Source of the DNA: a virus
Reading direction: 5' to 3' (one strand)
Virus record (IMG/VR): IMGVR_UViG_3300025132_000020
Location: 1-30,770 of that record
DNA length: 30,770 nucleotides
Positions 6,722 through 15,362 of the stretch are shown piece by piece (within the stretch, counting starts at the first letter, position 1; each line of letters begins with the position of its first letter). The position numbers and the translations under genes were made by a program. Under the pieces are notes generated by a model. It saw only the letters and a list, made by a program, of their open reading frames with translations, did no database searches and was not told where the DNA came from.

Positions 6722-8968
6722 ATGGCTTCAAATCTAGTTGAATACATTTTAGCGGTCGACTCTGATGGCGCTGTTTCTGGTCTTAAAAAGGTTGAGAAGC
6801 AGGCCGAAAAGGCGGAAGACAAGCTTGATAAGACGGGCAAAAAGGGCAAGCAGGCAGGGGATGATCTGAAAAAATCATTTTCAGCAGCTGCGGCCAAGGT
6901 TGCGATCGGTGCAGCAGCAATTGCTGCTGCCACCGCTGTAATTGTAAAACTTGCGGGGGCTGTGAAAGCTTTCACGATGGAATCAGTCGACATGATCAAC
7001 GACCTTGGTGATATTGGTAATCGATCAGGTATTGCGGCCGATACGATCGGGGCGTTAAAGGGCGCTTTTGTTGCATCTGGTCAAGAAGCTTCGGCTGTTG
7101 TGGGAGTGCTTGATGTGACTGCAAAGAGGTTCGCTATGCTCTCAAAGGGGAGCAAAGAAGCTGAAGATGCTTTTGCCAAATACGGGATCACAATAAGAGA
7201 TCAAAACGGTGATCTGAGATCAAATAATGAGCTACTTCTTGACAGCATGCGAGTTATTCAGGGCCTCGGTGAAACATCGTTGAGATCTAGAGCCTCACTT
7301 GAGCTTCTTGGGCGTGGAGGGCAGCAGCTTAGTCAGGCGTTAGGGGCAGGTAACTTTGATAAATTTCTTGAATTCGTCAATGAATTCGGCGCTGTTGCGG
7401 GGCCTAAAGCGGCAAAGTCTGCGGCATTGGTTCAAGACTCAATATCTCTTTCAGAGGTTGCGCTTGAGGGCTTCAGAGAAGAGGTTGTCATGTCTTTGGG
7501 CCTTATGGACAGGCTAGCATCTAGCCTCAACATGGTCATGATGTTTTTTGCTGGCATGAAAGAGGTCATTGAGGTCAACAAAGATATAATTACTGAGTTT
7601 TTCGACGCAGCAATTAGCATGGGTCAAAATTTCTTAGGGGTTTTAAACTCCCTCTTTAATGATGGATTTGAGCCAATGAGCGAAGGTTTAGCGGGTGTTG
7701 TTGAGGGCGTTGCGGCACTGGGCGCTGCGCTGCTTAGGCACTTGATTAAGCCTATAGCTCTAGCGCTTGGACACATGCTTTTATTCGCCAAGCTATCTGA
7801 TCAGGTATTCGGCACCCAGCTTGCTGGCTCTGTTTCAAGGACACTTGAGAGTCTCGCAAAGCTACACGATGCACTTGATCCAAGCACTGCACGCGGCTTT
7901 AGAACCTTTCAAGCCTTTCAAGTGGGGGCCGCTAAATCCATGAAGCTCTTTGGTGAGATCACAGGAGGAGCCACAACCAGAGCAGGCCAATTTGAAGAGA
8001 CCTTAAAAGATGTAAATGAGGCGCTCGACGAAACAACAGAAAAGATCGATCACCTTGCTGATTCAGCAAATGTGCTCAATGGTGTATTGTCCAAGCTCGG
8101 CCTGCCTCGCGGTCTTCAGTTTGGCGGCATCAAAGACGCGACAGCACAAGTTGAGAAGCTAACACAGGGCCTTTTTGCGCTCGGTGAGCGTGGCGCTTTT
8201 GCGGGCAGTGGAGGACGACAGAGCAGCGCGACGCAGGGCAATCTTGACATCATGGCTCAGAATGTAGCAACGGCGCTCAATGTGGCAGCGCCGCAAATCG
8301 GGGCAGCTATTGCGATCTCTGCTGGCCTTGTGCAACTGGCTGAAAAGTTAGGCACTATGGGTGACAGTATCGAAGAGATCAAGAACGAGCTTACAAAGTC
8401 AGTGCAGGAGCGGGCCGAGGTTATCGAGCGGGGCCTTCAGTCCTTGCCACAAATACTTAATGATGTATTGCCGCACATTGTGCAGGTGCTCGCAGATGCG
8501 ATCATATTTGGCTTTGCAAAAATAATAGCTCAAAACATCAACGAGCTGTTAACCGGATTGCGTCAAGTGCTCACGAAAGAAGGCAGGCAGGAGCTTAGAA
8601 AAGAAAGAAGCGAAGGGATCACACTGGGCGATCGTGCTGGTGAATTCCTAAAACGCATGGGCGTGCTGGGTGATATAGCATTTGAAGGTATGCGGGCGGG
8701 CGGGAGGATACCCAGCGCCCGATCAGGTCTGAATTTTACGGGTGAAAATGCAGGTCTGCACCTGTTACACAAGAATGAATTCGTTGTGCCTGAAAGCGGA
8801 CAAGCACCGCAAAGCGTGAAGCGTGCTATGGGCGGCATGGGCGGATCGGTTAACATTGTGGTCAATGCTCAGGTTGTGGAGCAAAATGCAGTTGATGAAT
8901 TGGTGCGACAGATTGAGCGTAGATTCAGAACATTCGGGCAAAGCACATCGCCTCTATTCGGGAGTTAG
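6722..8968 (+). CDS. Tape measure protein
   Basis: 748 residues, starting at ATG 6722, the longest protein in the genome. It determines tail length and is ejected on infection. The N-terminus is a charged coiled coil (GLKKVEKQAEKAEDKLDKTG) followed by an Ala-rich hydrophobic stretch (IGAAAIAAATAVIVKLAGAV). Further hydrophobic segments occur near residues 325-360 (VEGVAALGAALLRH) and 515-540 (QIGAAIAISAGLVQLAEKL), which are typical of tape measure proteins. The C-terminal part is helical, then has a Gly-rich segment (PSARSGLNFTGENAGLHLLH) close to the motif found at the end of many tape measures. By the usual 1.5 Angstrom per residue rule the tail would be about 110 nm long. Confidence 0.9.
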   Translation: MASNLVEYILAVDSDGAVSGLKKVEKQAEKAEDKLDKTGKKGKQAGDDLKKSFSAAAAKVAIGAAAIAAATAVIVKLAGAVKAFTMESVDMINDLGDIGNRSGIAADTIGALKGAFVASGQEASAVVGVLDVTAKRFAMLSKGSKEAEDAFAKYGITIRDQNGDLRSNNELLLDSMRVIQGLGETSLRSRASLELLGRGGQQLSQALGAGNFDKFLEFVNEFGAVAGPKAAKSAALVQDSISLSEVALEGFREEVVMSLGLMDRLASSLNMVMMFFAGMKEVIEVNKDIITEFFDAAISMGQNFLGVLNSLFNDGFEPMSEGLAGVVEGVAALGAALLRHLIKPIALALGHMLLFAKLSDQVFGTQLAGSVSRTLESLAKLHDALDPSTARGFRTFQAFQVGAAKSMKLFGEITGGATTRAGQFEETLKDVNEALDETTEKIDHLADSANVLNGVLSKLGLPRGLQFGGIKDATAQVEKLTQGLFALGERGAFAGSGGRQSSATQGNLDIMAQNVATALNVAAPQIGAAIAISAGLVQLAEKLGTMGDSIEEIKNELTKSVQERAEVIERGLQSLPQILNDVLPHIVQVLADAIIFGFAKIIAQNINELLTGLRQVLTKEGRQELRKERSEGITLGDRAGEFLKRMGVLGDIAFEGMRAGGRIPSARSGLNFTGENAGLHLLHKNEFVVPESGQAPQSVKRAMGGMGGSVNIVVNAQVVEQNAVDELVRQIERRFRTFGQSTSPLFGS

Positions 8969-8970
8969 AC

Positions 8971-9846
8971 ATGGGCAATTCTAAGTTTTTTTATTACCCT
9001 AAGCCGGACTCAAGGCGACTCGTAACGATCAACATGGGCGAGGTTATAGGCGAGCTGTTTTCTGACTTTGAGGTTGAGACAGTAGACGCAAACAGGCGAA
9101 ACGGGGGCATCAATAGATCGGTAGGCTTGACAAGAGAAATTGTAAACATTCAGCGTGATCGGATGGTTGGATCTGAGGATCTAGCTATTCAATTTGTGGC
9201 TATGCAAAATCACCTCGATAGAGGCGGGGTTATTGGGTTTTGTGCTGATACAGATAAAGCTTATGCTTATCCACTGATAAACAGGCCCAACAGCGGCGAT
9301 CTAACTGTGGGCTGTGCTCCGAATCCCTTTGTAGACATGGCGGGCAGTATTACTCCGGCTGTGGATGATTATGTTGTCATAGAGAGCGAAAGCCCAGCAA
9401 GCATACGAGAGCAAGGTAAGATCACGGTGAACGGAACAACGCCCGCAGTTGGTGGCCAAATAACACTAAAGAACAGGATCGCTTTCACTTATCCAAGGCG
9501 GGCATTTTTGCGACATTATCGATTTTGGCCGCTTTGCTTGCGTCGTCCTGCTGGCGAGGTGGGGAAGAACATAATCACGAATGAACGGGGCTTTCTGTTC
9601 AGCTTAGATGTGCGCTTAATGGTTGATTTGAGCGCCTTGTTTGCTTTTCATAGATCCTTTGATGGCATTAAGAGAAACCCTGACACATTACCCTCTGAGA
9701 CAAGCACAACGCCGCCTTTTGTGGGTTCGTATGATCCTTTGCCCTTTGACCGCTCAGATATTGAGATCGACATAATAGACAGCAGCGCCGCTGAGGATGA
9801 GTTTAGTTATGCTGATGGCGGCTCTTTGATCACTTTCGGAGAATAA
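8971..9846 (+). CDS. Distal tail / tail tip protein
   Basis: 291 residues from ATG 8971, two bases after the tape measure stop. This is the place of the distal tail protein (Dit) or gp-M/L-like protein that forms the tip ring. No catalytic motif is visible. The sequence is beta-rich, with features such as KFFYYPKPDSRRLVTINMGE at the start, a central module with QGKITVNGTTPAVGGQITLK, and the basic AFTYPRRAFLRHYRFWPLCL segment. The assignment rests mainly on gene order plus the beta-rich, Cys-poor composition. It could be a DUF2163-like hub protein instead. Confidence 0.6.
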   Translation: MGNSKFFYYPKPDSRRLVTINMGEVIGELFSDFEVETVDANRRNGGINRSVGLTREIVNIQRDRMVGSEDLAIQFVAMQNHLDRGGVIGFCADTDKAYAYPLINRPNSGDLTVGCAPNPFVDMAGSITPAVDDYVVIESESPASIREQGKITVNGTTPAVGGQITLKNRIAFTYPRRAFLRHYRFWPLCLRRPAGEVGKNIITNERGFLFSLDVRLMVDLSALFAFHRSFDGIKRNPDTLPSETSTTPPFVGSYDPLPFDRSDIEIDIIDSSAAEDEFSYADGGSLITFGE

Positions 9847-9847
9847 C

Positions 9848-11473
9848 ATGAGCTGGAATCGTGACTTTTTAGGAGCGCTCAGCAGTAGCTCAATATCGTT
9901 AGAATGGGCGCTGCAATTCGTCAATGTGGCAAATCATCTAGGGCAAGAGTACACGATATACAGCAATCGAGGACAGCCACAGATCGACACATCTGGAATA
10001 TCCATTGCAGGATCTAGGGTAATACCACAGCGCTGGAATGTTAGCTTTGGCGGGTTCAGTGTTCAAATAGTAGGGGACTTGAGGAAATGCTTGCCCTACA
10101 TCCGAAAAGGACAGATCGCAGCTTTGTATTGTAGGATCATAGGCTCGACAGACTTTGAGCGGATCGCTATAGGCCAGCTCGACACTTTAAGCGGCTTTCG
10201 TGGTCGCTTTCAAATGACTTTTAGAGACCTGTTGAGCGCTCTTCAAAACTCACTAGACACAAGAGCAGGCACTGCTTTCTCTACCTCAGATCCCCCACGC
10301 TTTAACCTGTTTTATGAGGTAGGACAGACCGCAAACATAACAAGCGCACTGGGAACATCAGACAGCACGCTAACAGTAAGCTCCAATGCTGTATTTAAAA
10401 AGCACAGCGGGACAGCCTCGATCCCGTCAAGAGGCATGATCAAGATAACACCCACATCCGGCGATGAGTATTTTGTATTCTGGACGGGCACAAGCGGATC
10501 CAACGACATAACAGGGATCAGCACCGTAACAAACAGAGGTGGTGTGCGAGCAGATGCCACAACCGGAATCGGCTCCACTGCGACTTACATCGCATTTGCT
10601 GAGAATCAACCATGGGATATTTTAGGGTCAATAATTACAAGTACGGGAACAGCATCAGCAAATGGGGCGCTTGATATCTTTCCACGTGAGTGGTCTGTGG
10701 GCGGTTATATCTCAAGGGATCTCTTTGATTTTGCGGATGCATCCAAGCAAGCTAGCTACATCAAGCGGTCTGATAACGGTGTTTATGAGTGGGGCTTAGC
10801 GATTGAGTCCCCACTAACCAATGGGATCCGGTCAATCGTCGACATTGGAACTTTGAGCGGACAATGGCCAGTATACCGCCAAGGCAAGATAAGCTGGCGG
10901 GGCTGTTCTGATCCTGATGAGGTCGACAGCGAGATCAGCGGGGGCGCTCCTGTTGCGCAAATAGGCGATCAAGACATCATTGAGATCTTGAGTCATGACT
11001 TTTTCAATCCTGACATCACAAACATTTATCGTACTACTCGCATCGTGTACAACCAAGCTGGATCGGGTAAGTTTTCAGGCGGGGTTTATGACGGGGATCG
11101 GGTTGACACCTTGCCAGCACTCGCCACTGTGCAAAGAGACAATAACTTGTATTACTTGCATGATAGAGGCGGGGCTGATAATTCAGAAACAATGGCGCTC
11201 GGTGACTTGAGGCGCATGAGGAGATGGGATCTTTACATATCTGAAAGGCTGGTTTTACGGGTCTCGCTCAAGTTTGCGGGGCTGGTTGCTGGTGATGTTG
11301 TTGAAATTTCTTCTCGTTATTTATATGGCCTTCTTGAGCCACAGAATCGAACCTTTAGAGGAAAGCGGGCCATGGTGACAGCCTGCGATTTTAACTTTGA
11401 TGCACAGCGGTGTTCACTCACTTTGTGCATACCAAGCCGCAAAACCAAACAAACAACAGATACAGAGGCCTAA
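9848..11473 (+). CDS. Tail hub / baseplate-like protein
   Basis: 541 residues from ATG 9848, one base after the preceding gene. It belongs to the tail tip region. The N-terminal half has an SGISIAGSRVIPQRWNVSFG segment and beta strands followed by a Ser/Thr/Gly-rich insert (SALGTSDSTLTVSSNAVF) that looks like an Ig-like or carbohydrate-binding insert. The C-terminal part contains NIYRTTRIVYNQAGSGKFSG and a last segment VAGDVVEISSRYLYGL typical of hub proteins (a last barrel with GDVV). I infer a role in the tail tip, perhaps receptor contact or tail needle attachment. No enzyme motif was seen. Confidence 0.55.
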   Translation: MSWNRDFLGALSSSSISLEWALQFVNVANHLGQEYTIYSNRGQPQIDTSGISIAGSRVIPQRWNVSFGGFSVQIVGDLRKCLPYIRKGQIAALYCRIIGSTDFERIAIGQLDTLSGFRGRFQMTFRDLLSALQNSLDTRAGTAFSTSDPPRFNLFYEVGQTANITSALGTSDSTLTVSSNAVFKKHSGTASIPSRGMIKITPTSGDEYFVFWTGTSGSNDITGISTVTNRGGVRADATTGIGSTATYIAFAENQPWDILGSIITSTGTASANGALDIFPREWSVGGYISRDLFDFADASKQASYIKRSDNGVYEWGLAIESPLTNGIRSIVDIGTLSGQWPVYRQGKISWRGCSDPDEVDSEISGGAPVAQIGDQDIIEILSHDFFNPDITNIYRTTRIVYNQAGSGKFSGGVYDGDRVDTLPALATVQRDNNLYYLHDRGGADNSETMALGDLRRMRRWDLYISERLVLRVSLKFAGLVAGDVVEISSRYLYGLLEPQNRTFRGKRAMVTACDFNFDAQRCSLTLCIPSRKTKQTTDTEA

Positions 11474-11474
11474 C

Positions 11475-12059
11475 ATGCTACGCATACACCTAGACAAACC
11501 GCCCGCTTTAACTGCTGCCGAGCTAGAGGGTTTTGCAACCTTCCAAGCAAGCTACGATCTGAATATCATAGGATGCAGAAACCCCATGCCTAGAATAAAC
11601 GAGTTTGACGACCTGCTCCATGTGATCCACCATCACAATGGAAAATGGCACGAGTACATTTTTCCTTGTACGCTTGATGCTGGTGCGCACTGGATGGAAA
11701 ACCCCATGCGCAAAGGCGGCACAGCACACCTGAAGCACCCGCACCAATACCGCTCGGCGTTCACTTTTGGATCTCACAAAGGAGAATACCCTTGTCTCGT
11801 GCAAGCAAAGAAGATCGATGTGTGGCGTGACTCAAATCGCAATCTTGAGCTAGACGAATTCAACGACGGAGAAGCTACAGCAATCCAGATCCACAGAGCC
11901 AGCAAGGGCGATCGGTCTGCTTTGGTCAATAAATGGAGCGCTGGATGCTGTGTGCTACAGACCGGATTTGCTGAATTCATGGAGCTTTGTTACAAGCAAA
12001 AGAAAAACGGGCGGGGTTCAAAGTTCAGCTTGACGGTTTTAGAAGGCCGGTATTTATAG
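11475..12059 (+). CDS. YkuD-like lysis enzyme candidate (endolysin)
   Basis: 194 residues from ATG 11475, which is two bases after the preceding stop; the frame continues further upstream but within the tail gene. The main clue is the motif IQIHRASKGDRS near residues 138-148 followed by NKWSAGCCV at 152-160. A His about 15 residues before S-x-G-C is the active-site arrangement of L,D-transpeptidase (YkuD) folds, with H140 and C158 as the candidate catalytic residues. Phage proteins with this IH...WSAGC pattern are usually found beside holin-like genes. Here it is followed by two small single-membrane-segment proteins, so a cell wall lysis role is likely. It could instead be a virion-associated wall enzyme. 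Confidence 0.55.
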   Translation: MLRIHLDKPPALTAAELEGFATFQASYDLNIIGCRNPMPRINEFDDLLHVIHHHNGKWHEYIFPCTLDAGAHWMENPMRKGGTAHLKHPHQYRSAFTFGSHKGEYPCLVQAKKIDVWRDSNRNLELDEFNDGEATAIQIHRASKGDRSALVNKWSAGCCVLQTGFAEFMELCYKQKKNGRGSKFSLTVLEGRYL

Positions 12060-12095
12060 GTAATTATTAAACTTTTTTAGAATTGGAAATTTGAT

Positions 12096-12500
12096 ATGAA
12101 AATCAACAAGTTAAAACTCGTGCATATCTTCGTTGAAGAGCTTATGGATGTTTATTCAGACCTTCAGCACAGCCAAAGCGAAGACAGCGACGGAGGGCGC
12201 AAAGTTACACGCGCTGAGGTTTGGAAGATGCTCATCGATTTCATCTGTGAGCTTGCTCCTAGATTAGAGGGCGCACTGCTTGCCCGCAACAGCCTTGATC
12301 CAGTATCTAAGCTAAGATGGACTATGATCAGAATGCTCGCTCAGGAGCTGGCCCAGCTGCCAGAAGAGCTAGAGCGTGTCCGTGCTCCTGACAGTGCTCA
12401 AGGCGAAGTCATAACCAAAAGAGAAGCTGTTGAGGTTGTAAGTAATATTTTACGATCAGCTATACCTAAATTAATACAACAAGCAAAATCTGAGCTATAA
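12096..12500 (+). CDS. Unknown helical protein in the lysis region
   Basis: 134 residues from ATG 12096, after a 36-base gap with only a weak ribosome site (GAAATTTGATATG). All helical by appearance (KLVHIFVEELMDVYSDLQH, EVWKMLIDFICELAPRLEGA, VVSNILRSAIPKLIQQAK) with no long hydrophobic stretch, so it is probably soluble. I do not recognise a family. It is encoded between the probable lysis enzyme and the holin-like genes, so a lysis or virion-assembly role is possible but unsupported. Confidence 0.6.
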   Translation: MKINKLKLVHIFVEELMDVYSDLQHSQSEDSDGGRKVTRAEVWKMLIDFICELAPRLEGALLARNSLDPVSKLRWTMIRMLAQELAQLPEELERVRAPDSAQGEVITKREAVEVVSNILRSAIPKLIQQAKSEL

Positions 12501-12507
12501 TTCCGCC

Positions 12508-12735
12508 ATGAGTACTGAGCAAATTATTGAAGGCATAACCGGCCAATTTGGCGCTTTGGTTTTAGCTGTGATTATGTTGTTGATCGTGATGCGCCATTAT
12601 AAGGTACTGATCGATCAGTCACTTAATGAGCATCGAGAAGACCGATCCATGTATCGTGAGACAATGCTGAGTTTAGCGGGCAAAGTTGATCAGATAGGGC
12701 GAGACATTGACGACATCAAACAGCGGATCCCGTGA
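12508..12735 (+). CDS. Holin-like small membrane protein 1
   Basis: 75 residues from ATG 12508. One clear membrane segment at residues 14-29 (FGALVLAVIMLLIVMRHY), followed by a charged, helical cytoplasmic tail (SLNEHREDRSMYRETMLSLA, then KVDQIGRDIDDIKQRI). This class-III-like or spanin-like layout, next to a wall-enzyme candidate, suggests holin or another lysis-membrane component. The last base of its stop codon is the first base of the next gene (TGATG), so the pair is translationally coupled. Confidence 0.6.
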   Translation: MSTEQIIEGITGQFGALVLAVIMLLIVMRHYKVLIDQSLNEHREDRSMYRETMLSLAGKVDQIGRDIDDIKQRIP

Positions 12736-13067
12736 TGGAGATCGTTTATGATATTCTGCTTAATGCTGGCCCGTTGGGTGTACTTGCGATCTATGCCATC
12801 TACACTCAAAGAGAAGGCCAGAAGCGCCTCGACACGCTACAAGGTGAATTCATGGAGCGTGTCGAACAGATCAACCAGAAAGGACTCGCAGAAAGAGAAG
12901 CCCTGTTGCATAAAATGGAGGATCGAGAGCGTGAGATAATTGAGCGTTGGCGATCAGTGGTTGAAAAAGTCGAATCTGAGCGGGACGAGGCACAGAAAGA
13001 AACGCAAAAATCGATAGAAAAGATCGTGTCCAAACTAAATCAATTACTTGACCGTCAAAATGCTTAA
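12735..13067 (+). CDS. Membrane-anchored coiled-coil protein 2 (holin/spanin-like)
   Basis: 110 residues from ATG 12735 (a GTG three bases earlier is also possible). A short hydrophobic segment near the N-terminus (LLNAGPLGVLAIYAIYTQ) is followed by about 85 residues of almost continuous coiled coil (REALLHKMEDREREIIERWR, KVESERDEAQKETQKSIEKI). The layout of N-terminal anchor plus long charged helix is the pattern of inner-membrane spanins (Rz-like) and of some holin partners. It stands next to the first membrane protein. I see no separate lipoprotein gene (Rz1-like) overlapping it, so the spanin assignment is uncertain. Confidence 0.55.
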   Translation: MEIVYDILLNAGPLGVLAIYAIYTQREGQKRLDTLQGEFMERVEQINQKGLAEREALLHKMEDREREIIERWRSVVEKVESERDEAQKETQKSIEKIVSKLNQLLDRQNA

Positions 13068-13308
13068 AAAAGAAGAGCACGAACGATCAGCTAAGATGCT
13101 GAATTTCTTATGTTTTTACTTAAAAGAGCAGGAAAAAATAGACGAGTCTCAGATTGTTGTAGCTTTGCTCTACTGTTTGGCGATACAAAGCCACAATGCG
13201 AAAGTATCAGAGTCCGCAGTTATGCGCACTTATAGCAGCATATCGAGCGAGGTTAAAGCCAAGCTTGCATTGATGCACCTCGGTAATAAAGACATCCCAG
13301 AAGCATAA
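13060..13308 (+). CDS. Unknown small helical protein ending the late operon
   Basis: 82 residues from ATG 13060, overlapping the previous gene by 8 bases (a TTG at 13048 would add four residues). Helical, mixed charge, with SAKMLNFLCFYLKEQEKI and IVVALLYCLAIQSHN. No known family. The gene ends the + strand late operon, and its stop is followed directly by a terminator. The operon position suggests late expression with the lysis genes. Confidence 0.65.
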   Translation: MLKKEEHERSAKMLNFLCFYLKEQEKIDESQIVVALLYCLAIQSHNAKVSESAVMRTYSSISSEVKAKLALMHLGNKDIPEA

Positions 13309-13310
13309 GA

Positions 13311-13337
13311 AAAGCCCCCATTTCTGAGGGCTTTAAT
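13311..13337. terminator. Terminator between convergent operons
   Basis: Stem AAAGCCC (13311-13317) pairs with GGGCTTT (13328-13334), followed by TTTAATT on the + side; the preceding AAGAAAA on the + strand gives a T-tract on the - side. It can stop transcription from both the lysis operon (+) and the fibre operon (-). Confidence 0.75.
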
Positions 13338-13394
13338 TGTCCGAAAACTAGAAACCATGAAGCAATATCATGCAGATGTATCTAGTGATTAACA

Positions 13395-13413
13395 TGCATA
13401 AATGTATTATGCA
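13395..13413. repeat. Small palindrome at the fibre gene stop
   Basis: TGCATAA (13395-13401) and TTATGCA (13407-13413) form a perfect inverted repeat with a 5-base loop, overlapping the stop codon of the fibre gene. No T-tract follows, so its role (end protection, protein binding) is unknown. The 98 bases 13309-13406 hold no gene. Confidence 0.5.
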
Positions 13414-15074
13414 AGATATCGAACCTCTAGACTTTCACCAGCTGCAACAGCAGATCCAAAAGTTACAGTAGTAGTGGATCCATCAGTGGCGCATGTGTAC
13501 TCACTATCATCAGATGGGGAGGAAGCAACAAGCTTACAAAGAAGACCATTGCGGTAAACCATAACCATATTGAGCAAAGTTGAAGCGCAATTGTTAGCAA
13601 GGTTAAACGCAGTCAATGATCCGTTTGGAGTAAGGATATCCTGTCGTGCTTGAAAGCTCAGCTTAGCAGGAGTTACACCAGAGTTAGCAAGTTGGCCAGT
13701 TCCAACACCAAGATCGGAAACCTTAATACCAGAAGCTGATCGGGCAAGGGTAGAGCCATCAAGATCTGCCTTAAATTGACCAGATACAGCCTCAACACCA
13801 TCACCAGCCATAGCAGACACGAGATCAGCGATAGACTCCTTTTTTGAAGCATTGCTGTCATCAGCGTCAACAATAGCGATCGAGTCATTAGCAACATTGA
13901 CAGCGCCAGCAGCCAAAGCATTAAGATCGACACCAAAAGTAACAGCAGCAGACCCATTGTAGCTTGCTGAGATAGCCAAACCAGAGTTAGCAGACAAGCT
14001 AAGATCGGCTAGGTTTGTGCCTAGTGTTTTTCCTGATATCGTCGAAGCGGCTAATTTGTTAACAGCTATATTTGCGCCCGCTCCGATCTGAGCATCAACA
14101 AGACCACCAACATTAAACGCACCTGAAGACGCGGTTAAACCTGTTCCGGCCATAGCTGTCGCTAAATCAGCGATAGACTCAAGACCAGTAGCATCAGCAT
14201 CAGCATCATAGATGGCAATGCTATCAGCGCTAGCATTAACAGCAGCAGCAGACAAGCTAGAAAAGTCAAGTCCGAAAGTGCGAGAGGTTGCCCCAGTATA
14301 AGATCCCGACAAAGCTAGACCGGAGTTAGCTGCAAGGCTCAAAGCTGCAAGGTTCCCGCCCAGAGTCACGCCTGAGATCGTGGAAGCTGCAAGCTTAGAC
14401 ACAGCAATAGCGGCACTGTTTGAGATTTCAGTGTTTGAGATCCCACCAGCATTAACTTTGACCCCTGATGCACCAACTGCAAGAGTAGACCCATCGAGAT
14501 CGACGCTTAGCGTATCCCCGGTTTTAGATAATCCGTCACCAGCTGCGGTGCTGTCTTGGCCGCTATAGATGCCAAAAGTGATATTATTTGTGCCAACAAC
14601 ATCCGATCCCGCTGCACTTGTACAAACATACTTTAATCCGCCCGATACTGTTCCTGCTTCGACGTATGCAAACGCACCAGCCTCTGAGGATCCAGCAGCA
14701 AAATCAGAAGATCTAGCCCAACCAGAAGCTGAGCTGATGTAGATTCCATTTTCAGACTGAGTGCTCTGGTTCTTCACCAGAATTCTCTTATTTGCTGTGA
14801 CAGACTGTCCGTCTATGCTTTGATTTCCGCTCAAAGTAATGTTAGCTGTGGTAGCAACAAAGACACTTTCTTTGTAGTCAAGACCAGCAGCAACGAGATC
14901 AGCGTAAGCTTTAGCGGCGGCCGCTGTTACCAGCTTTGTTGATGATGCTGAGGATCCAAGATCGGTTTCGATGTCTGCTGACTTAAGCTTTGCATAAGCA
15001 ACAGCGCCCGAACTTATTTTAGCTTCGACGACAACGCTGTCGACGAGCTGATTACTTCTGATTTGAATAGCCAT
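13407..15074 (-). CDS. Tail fibre protein with duplicated ~100-residue repeat
   Basis: 555 residues on the - strand; start ATG 15074 follows TAGGAGCTAAAT. The N-terminus (MAIQIRSNQLVDSVVVEAKI) is typical of phage fibre proteins. The middle carries two tandem copies of a segment of about 97 residues (about 216-311 and 328-426), which share KLAASTISG, LSANSGLA, and ESIADL..AMAG. A shorter LDGSTLA..ASG.KV block occurs at 193-207 and 438-452. The C-terminal 80 residues resemble the neighbouring 15084-15362 protein (VMVYRNG, then GESLEVRYLA). This Ala/Ser/Gly-rich, repetitive, trimer-like architecture suggests host-range determination. Low-complexity codon use makes recombination between repeats likely. 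Confidence 0.85.
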   Translation of the reverse strand: MAIQIRSNQLVDSVVVEAKISSGAVAYAKLKSADIETDLGSSASSTKLVTAAAAKAYADLVAAGLDYKESVFVATTANITLSGNQSIDGQSVTANKRILVKNQSTQSENGIYISSASGWARSSDFAAGSSEAGAFAYVEAGTVSGGLKYVCTSAAGSDVVGTNNITFGIYSGQDSTAAGDGLSKTGDTLSVDLDGSTLAVGASGVKVNAGGISNTEISNSAAIAVSKLAASTISGVTLGGNLAALSLAANSGLALSGSYTGATSRTFGLDFSSLSAAAVNASADSIAIYDADADATGLESIADLATAMAGTGLTASSGAFNVGGLVDAQIGAGANIAVNKLAASTISGKTLGTNLADLSLSANSGLAISASYNGSAAVTFGVDLNALAAGAVNVANDSIAIVDADDSNASKKESIADLVSAMAGDGVEAVSGQFKADLDGSTLARSASGIKVSDLGVGTGQLANSGVTPAKLSFQARQDILTPNGSLTAFNLANNCASTLLNMVMVYRNGLLCKLVASSPSDDSEYTCATDGSTTTVTFGSAVAAGESLEVRYLA

Positions 15075-15083
15075 ATTTAGCTC

Positions 15084-15362
15084 CTATGAGGTTGAATTAT
15101 AATCTGCGATCAAGCTCTCGCCCGATACAGGAGCAGCAAACGAGATCGTGAACCCGCTCGCTGTTTCTGCCACAGATGAGCCGCTTTGTCTGACACCATT
15201 ATAATAGACTCTAACTGAGTTTGAGCTAAAACTTTCTGAAATGACAAAGCTCGTCTTTGAGCCATTCAATTCACTACTAAAATCCTGCGTTTTTTGCGTA
15301 CCAGCAGCACCACCGCCGCCACCCGTACCACCTTCATTATTAAAAGCGCGCGCGATGCTCAT
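15084..15362 (-). CDS. Small fibre-associated protein with C-terminal beta module
   Basis: 92 residues when started at ATG 15362, which overlaps the stop of the preceding gene (ATGA), so translation is coupled. After a Gly-rich linker (EGGTGGGGGAAGTQKTQDF) it has a module with SELNGSKTSFVISESF, VRVYYNGVRQSGSS and ISFAAPVSGESLIADYNS. The same order of motifs occurs in the last 80 residues of the adjacent tail fibre, so the two genes share a duplicated beta-sandwich module. The product is probably a fibre tip or fibre-attachment protein. An upstream ATG at 15374 is less likely. Confidence 0.7.
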   Translation of the reverse strand: MSIARAFNNEGGTGGGGGAAGTQKTQDFSSELNGSKTSFVISESFSSNSVRVYYNGVRQSGSSVAETASGFTISFAAPVSGESLIADYNSTS

